DNA from: Haloferacaceae archaeon
GTDB lineage: Archaea; Halobacteriota; Halobacteria; Halobacteriales; Haloferacaceae
Length of the DNA stretch: 10,528 nucleotides
Direction of reading: 5' to 3'
NCBI GenBank assembly: GCA_018609965.1
Contig: JAHENP010000075.1
Span: 1 to 10,528 of the forward strand
Every line of letters starts with the position of its first letter. Position 1 is the stretch's first letter. A program made the translations under genes and the position numbers. Shown here one piece after another: positions 1 through 7,379 of this stretch. Below the pieces are notes generated by a model. The model saw only the letters and a program-made list of their open reading frames with translations, had not been told where the DNA came from and made no database searches.

Positions 1-162
1 GGTGTGATCGTCACCGGCACCGCGGCACTGGCCTACGGGGTCGGCTTCCTCGCGGTCGGCCTGCCGGCCGTGATCGCCGGCCACACGCTCCAGAACACCC
101 TCGACGCCGCCGGCAAACGACTGCGAGACGGGAGACGAGCCGAGGGTGGCGACAGTAGGTGA
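1..162 (+). CDS. C-terminal fragment of an unidentified membrane protein
   Basis: The first frame is open from the window edge to a TGA at 160-162, giving 53 residues. A Gly/Ala/Val/Leu-rich stretch (about residues 1-28) looks like one or two membrane-spanning segments. It is followed by a short charged tail rich in Arg, Asp and Glu that ends in GGDSR. The start lies outside the window, so length and family cannot be judged. The gene is convergent with the pilus-like operon; only 39 bases separate its stop from the last operon stop. The last ten codons lie inside the first copy of a 31-bp tandem duplication. I do not recognise the family. Confidence 0.6.
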   Translation, partial: GVIVTGTAALAYGVGFLAVGLPAVIAGHTLQNTLDAAGKRLRDGRRAEGGDSR

Positions 163-193
163 GAGACGAGCCGAGAGTCGCGACGGCGGGTGA
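132..193. repeat. 31-bp tandem duplication spanning a stop codon
   Basis: Copies at 132-162 and 163-193 match at 26 of 31 positions, and the first five bases of a third copy follow at 194-198. Both copies start GAGACGAGCCGAG and end GGTGA. The stop codon of the upstream gene is the last triplet of copy one. The duplication fills most of the gap between the two convergent genes. No T-rich terminator is visible. Confidence 0.7.
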
Positions 194-201
194 GAGACAA
201 C

Positions 202-720
202 TCAGGTGTCGACCACCCGCACCACGACCGTCTCCCCGCTCGGGTCGATCACGCGGATCTCGAAGGCGACGGCAACGACGTACGTCTCTTCGGCACGTTC
301 CTGTACGACGACTCCGTCATGAACCACACAGTCGCCGAACTGACGGTTCGGCCCGCTCGGACAGCCGGGCCACGACTCGGCGGCGGTCGTGTTGCGCCGC
401 ACACGGACCGAGACACCGCGGTCCAGTCGTGCCGTCTCGATCTCGCGGCGGTCCGGGCGGAGCGTCCGGTCGAACGCCGCCAGCGTCGCCGTCCGGTCGA
501 CCCACGGATCGGTGCCGGAGACCGCTCGGGAGGCGTTGCCTGCGGCACGCTCCAGTGCGCGGACGACCCGGTCCGTCTCGTGACCCGGCTCCGCCCGTGC
601 TCCCACGTCCGGGTGCGCGCCCAACTGCAGGTACGCGACCACAAGCGGGAGGAGCGCGAGCGCCGCCAGCGCGGCGGTGAGCAACACCAGTTGGCCGCGC
701 CGCTCGTCTGTCCGGCTCAC
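202..720 (-). CDS. Pilin-like single-pass protein, DUF7261-type, last gene of the operon
   Basis: This is a 172-residue protein if read from the GTG at 720, which overlaps the upstream TGA by four bases (GTGA). That matches three other junctions in the operon, so I prefer it to the GTG at 729. RGQ at residues 8-10 is followed by a hydrophobic helix (about 11-32) and then an acidic extracellular-type domain. That domain has two cysteines (120 and 131), which could form a disulfide, and two NxS/T sequons (62-64, 110-112). The charge-RGQ-helix layout resembles archaeal prepilins cleaved by PibD. From memory the N-terminus fits the haloarchaeal DUF7261 family, found next to secretion ATPase and TadC-like genes. 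A role as minor pilin or pseudopilin is inference. Confidence 0.85.
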   Translation of the reverse strand: MSRTDERRGQLVLLTAALAALALLPLVVAYLQLGAHPDVGARAEPGHETDRVVRALERAAGNASRAVSGTDPWVDRTATLAAFDRTLRPDRREIETARLDRGVSVRVRRNTTAAESWPGCPSGPNRQFGDCVVHDGVVVQERAEETYVVAVAFEIRVIDPSGETVVVRVVDT

Positions 721-1124
721 ACGTACCACACCTCGATCACCACCGGACCGTCTCCGGTCGGCACCGTCGCCGTGCCGGTCGGGGTCGCCCGCGGGACCGG
801 GTCGCCGACGACCCCGTGTGGCGTCTTGACCCGAAACTGGAGGTTGTCGCCGAGGGTGGCCGCGACGCGCCGACGCAGCGTGGCGCGTTCCCGTTCGAAC
901 GCCGCCCGCGAGGCTGTCACCTCGGTCAGCCGACTCCGGTCGGCGTGACGGGGTGGCTCACTCGCCAGCACGGTCGCGGCGTCGCCGGCGTACGCGTCGA
1001 GTTGTGTCTCGTCTGTCGGCGGCGACGGGAGGTCGACAGCGAACCCCGCGGCGACGGCCAACAGGAACAGGGTGCCGACACCCGCTTCGACGACCGACAA
1101 CGACAGCTGTCCGCGGTCACTCAC
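717..1124 (-). CDS. Pilin-like single-pass protein, DUF7262-type
   Basis: This is a 135-residue protein starting at a GTG that overlaps the preceding stop by eight bases. A second GTG at 1120 would give the usual four-base overlap but is in a different, wrong frame. RGQ at residues 4-6 precedes a hydrophobic helix (about 7-30). Next come a Pro-rich stretch, an Asp/Glu/Arg-rich probable helical part (about 40-90) and a C-terminal part rich in Val and Thr, ending in VIEVWYV. That pattern suits a pilin-like fold with a long N-terminal helix and a beta-rich head. From memory it resembles haloarchaeal DUF7262. Whether it is assembled into a filament cannot be seen here. Confidence 0.85.
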   Translation of the reverse strand: MSDRGQLSLSVVEAGVGTLFLLAVAAGFAVDLPSPPTDETQLDAYAGDAATVLASEPPRHADRSRLTEVTASRAAFERERATLRRRVAATLGDNLQFRVKTPHGVVGDPVPRATPTGTATVPTGDGPVVIEVWYV

Positions 1125-1785
1125 CGACGGTCACCTCCAATCGTGCCTTTCGGGTCCGTGTCGGGAACGTCGTCAGCCGGACGGTGCCCGTCCCCTCGAA
1201 GGTCACGCGCAGTGTCGCCCGACGCCTCACATCGACGGCCACGGTGCCGCGGAGCCCGCTGGGGCGCGCGAGCACCACCCGACCGTTCACCCGGACTCGT
1301 TCGACGTTGGCGTTCGCGAAGTCGAAGCGAATGCGGGCGGTCCGCCGAGGGAGTGTCACCGCTCGGGAGACGTGTCGGGTTCTGGTGGTCGTCTCTGCGA
1401 CCGTGACGATCCGGCGGTGGGTGACACCGTCGGCGTCGCCACGTGCCGCGAGCACCCGGTCGTCGAGTTCGACACGAAACGCGCGGTCACGGAGGACCGG
1501 AGCGCTCGCGACGACGGTCGTGGCGTCGACTGCGTCGACCGCCTCGGCCCTGAGCACGTTCTCGCGGACCGCGAGTGAACCGTCAGCAGCGACGAGTCGG
1601 GCCGTCGCGCTCGTGGCGGCGTGGCGGTCCGTCGCCGGGCGATCAGCATCTGCGAAGGCCGCGGCCGCGAGCCCCAACGTGGCGCCGACCGCGCTGACGA
1701 CGAGCAGGAACGCGACAGCGACGGCCAACAGGTTCGCCTGTCCGCGGGCGGTCGTCAGGCGCCCACCGCAGAACGGCGCGGTCAC
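1117..1785 (-). CDS. Pilin-like single-pass protein, DUF7263-type
   Basis: This is a 222-residue protein. The frame stays open upstream to 2361, but the start is placed at the GTG at 1785, which overlaps the upstream TGA by four bases. This choice puts ARGQAN (residues 13-18) just before a strong hydrophobic helix (about 17-43). The longer version would add an Arg/Pro-rich extension read out of frame through the neighbouring gene. The rest alternates hydrophobic and charged residues with many Thr, Arg and Val and looks beta-rich. From memory the N-terminus fits haloarchaeal DUF7263. It is probably secreted with a membrane anchor or processed like a prepilin. The exact function is unknown. Confidence 0.85.
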   Translation of the reverse strand: MTAPFCGGRLTTARGQANLLAVAVAFLLVVSAVGATLGLAAAAFADADRPATDRHAATSATARLVAADGSLAVRENVLRAEAVDAVDATTVVASAPVLRDRAFRVELDDRVLAARGDADGVTHRRIVTVAETTTRTRHVSRAVTLPRRTARIRFDFANANVERVRVNGRVVLARPSGLRGTVAVDVRRRATLRVTFEGTGTVRLTTFPTRTRKARLEVTVGE

Positions 1786-2291
1786 ACCCCACCCCCACGG
1801 AGCCGGACGACCACACTGTCGGTGGTCCCACGGACGACGACGACCGGCCGGTCGGTGCTGTGCCACGTTCCTGTTACCGAAACGACACGTTTCGGGAGCG
1901 TGAGCCGCGTCTCGGCCGCCACCGCAGGGTTCGGGTGGTCGAGCCGGAGTCGGTCGCCGTCGGCGACGACTCGGTACTGTTCTCCACGGATTCGGTTCAG
2001 GAGTGGAACGCGTCGCTCGACACGCACCCACTGTCCGGCCGGCGGCACGGCGCGTTGGACGTGGGTCGCGGCAGCCGCGAGTTGGCGGTCCGCCAGCGTC
2101 GCGCCGGCCCGGTCGCGGTACGCCGGCACTGTACCGCCAGACAGCGTCGCCACCAAGCCGGTGACGAGTACCAACGCGAGTCCCACCTCCAGTAGCTTCC
2201 CGACCGTCGGGGCGACGGCACGGCCCGATGTCGGCGTCGTGTCGGCGGGCAACTGCAGAGTCGATCCCGGAGTCGACCGGCTGTCGGTCAC
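1782..2291 (-). CDS. Pilin-like single-pass protein, DUF7266-type
   Basis: This is a 169-residue protein with a GTG start in a four-base GTGA overlap with the upstream stop. An unusually long N-terminal tail of about 22 residues, rich in Ser, Thr and Pro, comes before GRAVAPTVGK (23-32) and a hydrophobic helix (about 33-50). It is the only one of the five small proteins without RGQ. GRAV is closer to the RAVSP start of known haloarchaeal pilins. The C-terminal half (about 100-169) is rich in Val, Arg and Thr and probably beta-stranded. From memory it fits the haloarchaeal DUF7266 family. A minor pilin role is inferred from layout and operon position. Confidence 0.85.
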   Translation of the reverse strand: MTDSRSTPGSTLQLPADTTPTSGRAVAPTVGKLLEVGLALVLVTGLVATLSGGTVPAYRDRAGATLADRQLAAAATHVQRAVPPAGQWVRVERRVPLLNRIRGEQYRVVADGDRLRLDHPNPAVAAETRLTLPKRVVSVTGTWHSTDRPVVVVRGTTDSVVVRLRGGGV

Positions 2292-3013
2292 GACACCACC
2301 TCCAGTCGGAGCGCGTGGACGACGAACACCACCCGACGGTCGGTAACGTGGACGACGACACTGGGAACGCCGTCGTCGTCGAAGTCCCGTTGAGCGGTGT
2401 CGTCAGCGGTGTTTAGTGACGCCGCGACCGCGTCGGGTGTCGCGGTCTCGATGGCGACTCGCCACGTGTCCGTCGGGTACCGGGTGGCGTGGTGTGAGAC
2501 GTTCGTCCGGAGAGGAATCTGACTCCGCGCGGGGCCGTGACCACCGACGCCGACACTGGCCGTCGCCCGGTTCTCCCGATCACCGAGCGTGGCGACGCCG
2601 ACGACCAGCGTGTCGGCCGCGCGGCGCACGGACGGCCGTCGGACGACCGTCGCCGCACCCGGACGGCCACGGACGACGGCGCCTGTGACGGTCGCCACGC
2701 GGGTGTCGTCCGTCCGGTAGACGAGTGCGTCAACCGCGATCTGTCGGATCGTGCCAGAGTCGTTCAGCAGTCGGACCGTGCGCGGGACGGTCTCGATTCG
2801 GCCGCTCCCGACCGCGAAGCGGCCGGTGTGGGTGCCGGTCACCCGACGGGGTCGGACGGCGTCCGCGAGCTGGGTTGCGGCCTGGCGTTCGGCAACGTGG
2901 TCGGTGCCGGCGTCGACGGTGTCTGCGACCGTCGCTGTCAGTCCGCCGAGGCTGACGACCGTCACGGCCAACAGGATCGCGACGCCGACGACGTGTGACT
3001 GACCGCGTGTCAC
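2288..3013 (-). CDS. Pilin-like single-pass protein, DUF7289-type
   Basis: This is a 241-residue protein. The frame is open upstream to 3802, inside the platform gene, but the GTG at 3013 gives the four-base overlap and puts TRGQ (residues 2-5) directly before a helix. RGQSHVVGVAILLAVTV closely resembles the RAVSPVIGVILMVAITV-type N-terminus of established haloarchaeal pilins. Of the five small proteins it is the best pilin candidate. A long region rich in Thr, Val and Arg follows. Near the C-terminus, DFDDDG resembles a calcium-binding DxDxDG loop, which is suggestive only. From memory it matches haloarchaeal DUF7289. It is the first small gene after the platform gene, where a major filament subunit could sit. 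Confidence 0.87.
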   Translation of the reverse strand: MTRGQSHVVGVAILLAVTVVSLGGLTATVADTVDAGTDHVAERQAATQLADAVRPRRVTGTHTGRFAVGSGRIETVPRTVRLLNDSGTIRQIAVDALVYRTDDTRVATVTGAVVRGRPGAATVVRRPSVRRAADTLVVGVATLGDRENRATASVGVGGHGPARSQIPLRTNVSHHATRYPTDTWRVAIETATPDAVAASLNTADDTAQRDFDDDGVPSVVVHVTDRRVVFVVHALRLEVVS

Positions 3014-4866
3014 GCCACGACCACCTCGAAGGCGACGGCCGTGAGCGCGGCCAACAGCCCGGAGTGGAGCAGTGCGGCGGCAGCCCCGCGGTCGGCCGCG
3101 CCGGCGAACCAGCCCGAGGCGAGCACGGTCGCCTGGGTCACGAGGTAGAACCGACTGCGTGTCCGTGTCGGATCGACCGCCTCGGGGTCGATTGCGACAC
3201 TGCCGACATCGGCGACCGTCGACAGTTGTGTGAAGCTGTCGAGCACCTGTGTCGTCACCGCGAGGACGATCCCGACGACCAACAGTGCGGTCGTCCAGCC
3301 GACAACGACGTAGACGAGCATGTTCGACCGGAGTGCGCGTTTCTCGTGGTAGAGCCGGCCGACCTCCGTCTGGAGCGTCTCGAACACCGCATGAGAGTCG
3401 CTCCCGGCGTCGAGTGCGCCGGCGACCAGTCCGACACTCCGTGCCGCCAGCGGCGTCCCGACCCGTTCGACGAACCGGTTGAGTGCGGCCGCTCGGAGGT
3501 CCGTGTTGCGCCGCCCGCCGTGTGCGAGGTTGAACGCCAGATCGTCGACATCTGGATCGAGCGGGCCGAGATCCGTTTCGCGTGCGACCCGTTTGACTGC
3601 ACCCGGAAGCGGCCGCCCCAACCCGACGTGCCCGGAGACGGCATGGACGAAGTCTTTGATCTCGCGATCCTTCGCGTCGTCGAGTCGTGCGCGCCGCCGA
3701 CCGACGAGCCCGACCGGGACGCTGAACGCGACGTAGCCAGCGACTGCCGTGTTCGTCGGGGTGACGCCGACACCGAGCGCCCACGCGGCGGCACCGAGAC
3801 ACACCGGGAGCCAGACGACGGCGGCACTGGCCGGGTTGGACGCCGCCGTGGCCGGAACGGCGGCCAACGGCGGGAGACCGTCACTCGACTGTCGGTCTGT
3901 CGGTCGGAGGCTCTCGACGGCGACGGCCGCGCCGGCACCGACACAGACGACGAAGCCGGCCGCGGCGTACGTGACGAGCGCCCGGCGGGTGACGGGGCCG
4001 AGCGGCGTCGTGACGGGCTCGGACAACGACGGCGCGAGCACGCTCACGACGACCAAGACGACCACGAGCAACGCCGGTAACACCAAGACGACGACGAACA
4101 GCTCCGCGAGCAGTTCCATCAGGTCGGCGTTGCGTTGGCCGGCGCGTTCTCGCTGCCGGGCGAGCACGCGACTCTCCAGTCGAAGGTAGTTTGCGAGCGC
4201 GTCGTCGCCTTGGGTGGCGTGTTCGCGAAATTTCAGCAGGAACGGGGCGAGCAACTCTCGTGACGGTGTGTCGCGAGCCACACGGTCGAGTCCCTGCCGG
4301 AGACTCCCGGTGAGTGCGGCGGTGTTGAGCGCCGTCTCGATAGAACGGCCGGTCTCCCCGTACGCACCGCGTTCGGCGACACGTCGCAACATCTCTCGTG
4401 GCCCGTCGCTTCCCGACGAGAGCGCGTGGAGGAACCGGACGGCGCCGGGTAACGAGCGGGCAATCCGAGCACGGCGTGTCGCCGCCCGCGCTTGGAGATA
4501 CGTGCCGGCGGCGACGAGCGTGAGTCGTTTCGCGGCCGCGGCGGCGGCCGCGACCACCGTGGGGGCGATCCAGTCGCCGGACGACACGGCCGTCGACAGG
4601 CTCGCCGGGAGTAGCGAGGTCGGGAGTGTCGGGACCGGGAGAACGGCCACGACCGGCGCGAGTAGGGCCGCGACGGCGCCAGCGACGACCCACGACAGTC
4701 CGTACGCGCGGGCCAGATACACGTCGAAACTCACCCCCAGTCGGAGCCCACGGTAGCGTTTTCGGGCGGCCGCGTGGCGGTCGTTGTCGGCGTGGCGGGC
4801 GAACAGGGCGTACAACGCTCGGTCGACCGCTGGGAGTCGGGTCGGCGCGGTGCCGGCGTCAGTCAT
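3010..4866 (-). CDS. TadC/PilC/GspF-like integral membrane platform protein
   Basis: This 618-residue protein is the inner-membrane platform of a type II/IV secretion-like or pilus-like machine, on which the ATPase would act. It has two T2SSF-type cytoplasmic domains, at about residues 135-245 and 400-525. Hydrophobic segments lie at about 59-75, 101-125, 251-279, 295-319, 349-385, 517-541 and 575-618. The two-domain layout is that of the archaeal PilC/ArlJ group. The start is placed at the ATG at 4866, eight bases inside the ATPase gene. The frame is open to 4929, but that extension is Arg-rich and overlaps the ATPase more deeply. The last codons overlap the next gene by four bases. Confidence 0.93.
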   Translation of the reverse strand: MTDAGTAPTRLPAVDRALYALFARHADNDRHAAARKRYRGLRLGVSFDVYLARAYGLSWVVAGAVAALLAPVVAVLPVPTLPTSLLPASLSTAVSSGDWIAPTVVAAAAAAAKRLTLVAAGTYLQARAATRRARIARSLPGAVRFLHALSSGSDGPREMLRRVAERGAYGETGRSIETALNTAALTGSLRQGLDRVARDTPSRELLAPFLLKFREHATQGDDALANYLRLESRVLARQRERAGQRNADLMELLAELFVVVLVLPALLVVVLVVVSVLAPSLSEPVTTPLGPVTRRALVTYAAAGFVVCVGAGAAVAVESLRPTDRQSSDGLPPLAAVPATAASNPASAAVVWLPVCLGAAAWALGVGVTPTNTAVAGYVAFSVPVGLVGRRRARLDDAKDREIKDFVHAVSGHVGLGRPLPGAVKRVARETDLGPLDPDVDDLAFNLAHGGRRNTDLRAAALNRFVERVGTPLAARSVGLVAGALDAGSDSHAVFETLQTEVGRLYHEKRALRSNMLVYVVVGWTTALLVVGIVLAVTTQVLDSFTQLSTVADVGSVAIDPEAVDPTRTRSRFYLVTQATVLASGWFAGAADRGAAAALLHSGLLAALTAVAFEVVVA

Positions 4867-7297
4867 CGGCCGTCCCCCGTCGTGTGGCCGGCTGGCGCAC
4901 CCGGTCGACCGTCGCCGCTTCGTCGGCACGGAGGTCTGCGAGGAACTCGAACGTCTCTTGGAACCCGGTCACCCCCTCACGGCGGAGGTACGCCACGTAC
5001 CGGCGTTTCCGGTGGAACTCCGACTCGACTGCGCGCGTGTCGCGGTCCGTCCGGGCGGCGATCCGGTCGAACACGCGGTGGTCGAGACGGCGGTCGACAC
5101 CCCCCAACTGTGGGTGGTCGTACGCAAACGAGAACCCACCGTCGGTGGTGCGGCCGGCGACGCGGTTCCACGCGATCTGTGTTCCGGACTTCTCGATCAC
5201 CCCACCCGGACCGGAACAGTCGGCAAAGGCGGTCGGGTCGGCGGCGAGTTCGACCGCCTCGCCGACGTAGCGGTCGCCGTCGACACGCCGCGGGAACACG
5301 ACGAGGTCGATCTCGCCGAGGAGATGTGGCGGGAGCCCCTGTTCGATGACGCGGTTGACCAACGTCGCCGGGTCCTCGGCGTGGGTCGTCCCGAGCACGC
5401 CGTGGCCGGTGTTGAGCACCTCGCCGAACGTCTGGAAGGAGGCGTCGCTGTTGATCTCGGCGATCACCTCCACGTCCGGGTTGAGGTAGTTCGCCTGCGT
5501 CATCAGGTCCGCCATCGACACCCGTTTGTACGACTGCTGGTGTTCCCGGGTGGTCAGCGACACCCCGGTCTCGTGAGGGAGTTCCACCTCGCGAGAGCCC
5601 TCGTCGATGGAGATCGGCCGGTGGTCGAACGGGACGAACGGGGTGTGTGCGTTCAACAGTGTTGTCTTCCCGACGCCGGTCGGCCCCGAGAACAACACCA
5701 CCCCGCGGTGTTCGTACAACAGCCACAGCAGTGTCACCAGTTCCGTCGAGATCGCACCCCGTTCGATCAACTCGACGGGCGTCATCGGCTCTGCGGACTG
5801 TTTCCGGACGGAGAGGTGTGGCCCGCCCTCGGAGACGACCGGGAGCGCGACCGCACACCTGACCGTGCCGTCGACACCCGACAACTCCAGGTTCACCTTC
5901 GCGCTGGGGGTCGAGGCGTCCAGTTCCGTCCCGTCGCGTGCCGCCAGTTGGGTGACGACGTTGACGAACTGCGACTCGGAGTCGAACTGGAGGTTCGTCG
6001 GCACGCGTTCTGGTGTCCGAGTCTCCGTGGATGAGACAGTCGGCGACGTACCGGCCGTTGACGACTCGGTAGTCGATACTCCAGCCGTCGACGACTCGGT
6101 GGCCGACGAGACGGCCGTCGACGACTCGACGACTGGCGCCGCGGCGGTCGGCGAACCGTCCGCGAGGACGGACGCACGCGGGACGACCTTCACCCGTTCC
6201 CCGACTCGGTTCGCCTCGATGTCTTCGAGATTTTCGTCGCGCAACGGGACGGTCAGAATCCCCTCGCCGACGAAGTCCCGGAGTACGTAGTACACGAGAT
6301 CGTCCAGTCGGTCGCGGGCGTACCGGGAGTCGACCGGCGGGACGCCGACGCCGTAGGCCGCAAGCGCCGACCGGAGCCGGTGGCTCGCGGTGTCGAGCCA
6401 CGCCCGGGTGTTGCGCGCCGTGAGTCGCCGGGAGAGGAACTGTCGTGCGCGGTCGGCGACGAACTCGTACCGGTCGTCGACGACACCCGGGACGGTCGAC
6501 TCCCAGATCCGGTCGGCACACTCGTCGATCAGCGCCTCGTCGCCCGGTAACAACGGTGGCTCGCGGACGGCGTAGCGGGTGGTGAAGCTGTCCTCACCCA
6601 ACAGGTGGTCGCGGTACACCACCACGGGCACCTCGAACCCCGCGAACGCGACCTCGTATGTCGCCAGCCGCTCGGCGGCGACCCGGCCCGCGAACGTCGT
6701 CTGCGTCGAGAGCCGTGTCGCGGCGGGCGCGAACCGATCCGTGTGGACGACCAACTCCGCGCCGTCTGCGGCGTCGGCGACCCGGATCGACTCGTCGAGC
6801 GCGAGCGGTGTCGCCTCCCCGAGCAGTCGGAACCGCCGGAGGGCGTGGTATGCGAGCCGACGACGCAACGCCGAACCGGCGTCGACGAGTCTGTCGATCG
6901 CGCGCTCGTATTTGGGTTCGAACCCCGCCTGTGCGCGTTCGACGACGCCCGCGCGGGTGAGCGGTCGGCGGTGTTGGCCGTCGTCGAAGTGGTCGACAAT
7001 CCGGTCGAATGCGGCCTGCCCGTCGGCACACAGTGCGGGCTCGCGGGTGTCGTACCGGAACGGGTGGCTGGTGGTGTCGCCCTCGGCGGTGTGGCTGGTG
7101 GTGTCGCTTTCGGCGGTCTTCCCGTCCGTGTCGTCTCCCGTGTCGCGCTCGCGTGTGTCCCGGATCGTCGCGACGACGCCCGGACGGACAGTGTACTGTG
7201 CGACCACGCTGGGCGCGTACCACGCCGCCGCGTCACCCGGCGGACACGGCGGCGGGACGCACACACCGTCGGCGACCGTCTCGTGGCTCTCTGGCAC
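4859..7297 (-). CDS. Type II/IV secretion system ATPase, GspE/PilB/TadA superfamily
   Basis: This 812-residue hexameric-type ATPase should power filament assembly or secretion through the TadC-like partner downstream. The core shows Walker A GPTGVGKTT (538-546), an Asp-box region ISIDEGSRE (562-570), a Walker B-like VEVIAEIN (609-616) and a His box GHGVLGTTHAED (631-642). The usual Walker B GE is AE here. The first ~430 residues form an N-terminal region that does not look like the catalytic core. It contains a 9-residue tandem repeat (61-78) and a Ser/Thr-rich 10-residue repeat linker (391-425). The linker lies between GERVKVVPR and VPTNLQF, where related proteins normally run on directly. 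The start is a GTG whose TATA-like box is 26-27 bases upstream, supporting a leaderless transcript and this start. It is the first gene of the operon. Confidence 0.95.
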   Translation of the reverse strand: MPESHETVADGVCVPPPCPPGDAAAWYAPSVVAQYTVRPGVVATIRDTRERDTGDDTDGKTAESDTTSHTAEGDTTSHPFRYDTREPALCADGQAAFDRIVDHFDDGQHRRPLTRAGVVERAQAGFEPKYERAIDRLVDAGSALRRRLAYHALRRFRLLGEATPLALDESIRVADAADGAELVVHTDRFAPAATRLSTQTTFAGRVAAERLATYEVAFAGFEVPVVVYRDHLLGEDSFTTRYAVREPPLLPGDEALIDECADRIWESTVPGVVDDRYEFVADRARQFLSRRLTARNTRAWLDTASHRLRSALAAYGVGVPPVDSRYARDRLDDLVYYVLRDFVGEGILTVPLRDENLEDIEANRVGERVKVVPRASVLADGSPTAAAPVVESSTAVSSATESSTAGVSTTESSTAGTSPTVSSTETRTPERVPTNLQFDSESQFVNVVTQLAARDGTELDASTPSAKVNLELSGVDGTVRCAVALPVVSEGGPHLSVRKQSAEPMTPVELIERGAISTELVTLLWLLYEHRGVVLFSGPTGVGKTTLLNAHTPFVPFDHRPISIDEGSREVELPHETGVSLTTREHQQSYKRVSMADLMTQANYLNPDVEVIAEINSDASFQTFGEVLNTGHGVLGTTHAEDPATLVNRVIEQGLPPHLLGEIDLVVFPRRVDGDRYVGEAVELAADPTAFADCSGPGGVIEKSGTQIAWNRVAGRTTDGGFSFAYDHPQLGGVDRRLDHRVFDRIAARTDRDTRAVESEFHRKRRYVAYLRREGVTGFQETFEFLADLRADEAATVDRVRQPATRRGTADD
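6023..6127 (-). repeat. In-frame 30-bp tandem repeats coding a Ser/Thr-rich linker in the ATPase
   Basis: Three 30-bp units (6098-6127, 6068-6097, 6038-6067) and a partial fourth (6023-6037) encode ESSTAVSSAT, ESSTAGVSTT, ESSTAGTSPT and VSSTE. The period is exactly ten codons, so the frame is kept. The DNA units share the core GTCGACGACTCG. The segment is probably a disordered linker between the N-terminal part and the ATPase core, able to change length by slippage or recombination. Confidence 0.85.
7064..7117 (-). repeat. In-frame 27-bp tandem duplication near the ATPase N-terminus
   Basis: Two 27-bp copies (7064-7090 and 7091-7117) differ at two bases. They encode TAESDTTSH and TAEGDTTSH (residues 61-78). 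The surrounding stretch is rich in Asp and Thr and is probably disordered. Confidence 0.85.
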
Positions 7298-7320
7298 GGG
7301 GTGTCTGGCTCGGAATCCGG

Positions 7321-7326
7321 TTTAAA
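7321..7326 (-). promoter_or_regulatory. TATA box of the pilus-like operon
   Basis: TTTAAA lies in GC-rich DNA, centred about 26.5 bases before the GTG at 7297. That is the spacing expected when transcription starts at the start codon itself (leaderless). The bases just upstream on the minus strand (CGAGA) could serve as a purine-rich BRE. The site is palindromic, so it could in principle also support rightward transcription. Confidence 0.65.
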
Positions 7327-7379
7327 TCTCGGGGTGACGAGAACACCGCCTCCGAGACTGGAGAGACGACTCAGCGTCC

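Noticed and set aside
1117..2361. A 414-residue version of the DUF7263-type protein
   Set aside because: The added N-terminus is Arg/Pro-rich sequence read through the neighbouring gene. The GTG at 1785 gives a four-base overlap and places ARGQ before the membrane helix.
3010..4929. Longer start for the TadC-like protein at 4929
   Set aside because: The extra 21 residues overlap the ATPase tail more deeply and are Arg-rich. The ATG at 4866 fits the operon's overlap pattern.
4784..6034. Long open frame on the + strand opposite the ATPase gene
   Set aside because: It is a product of high GC third positions on the coding strand. It has no recognisable domain and conflicts with an ATPase gene with clear motifs.
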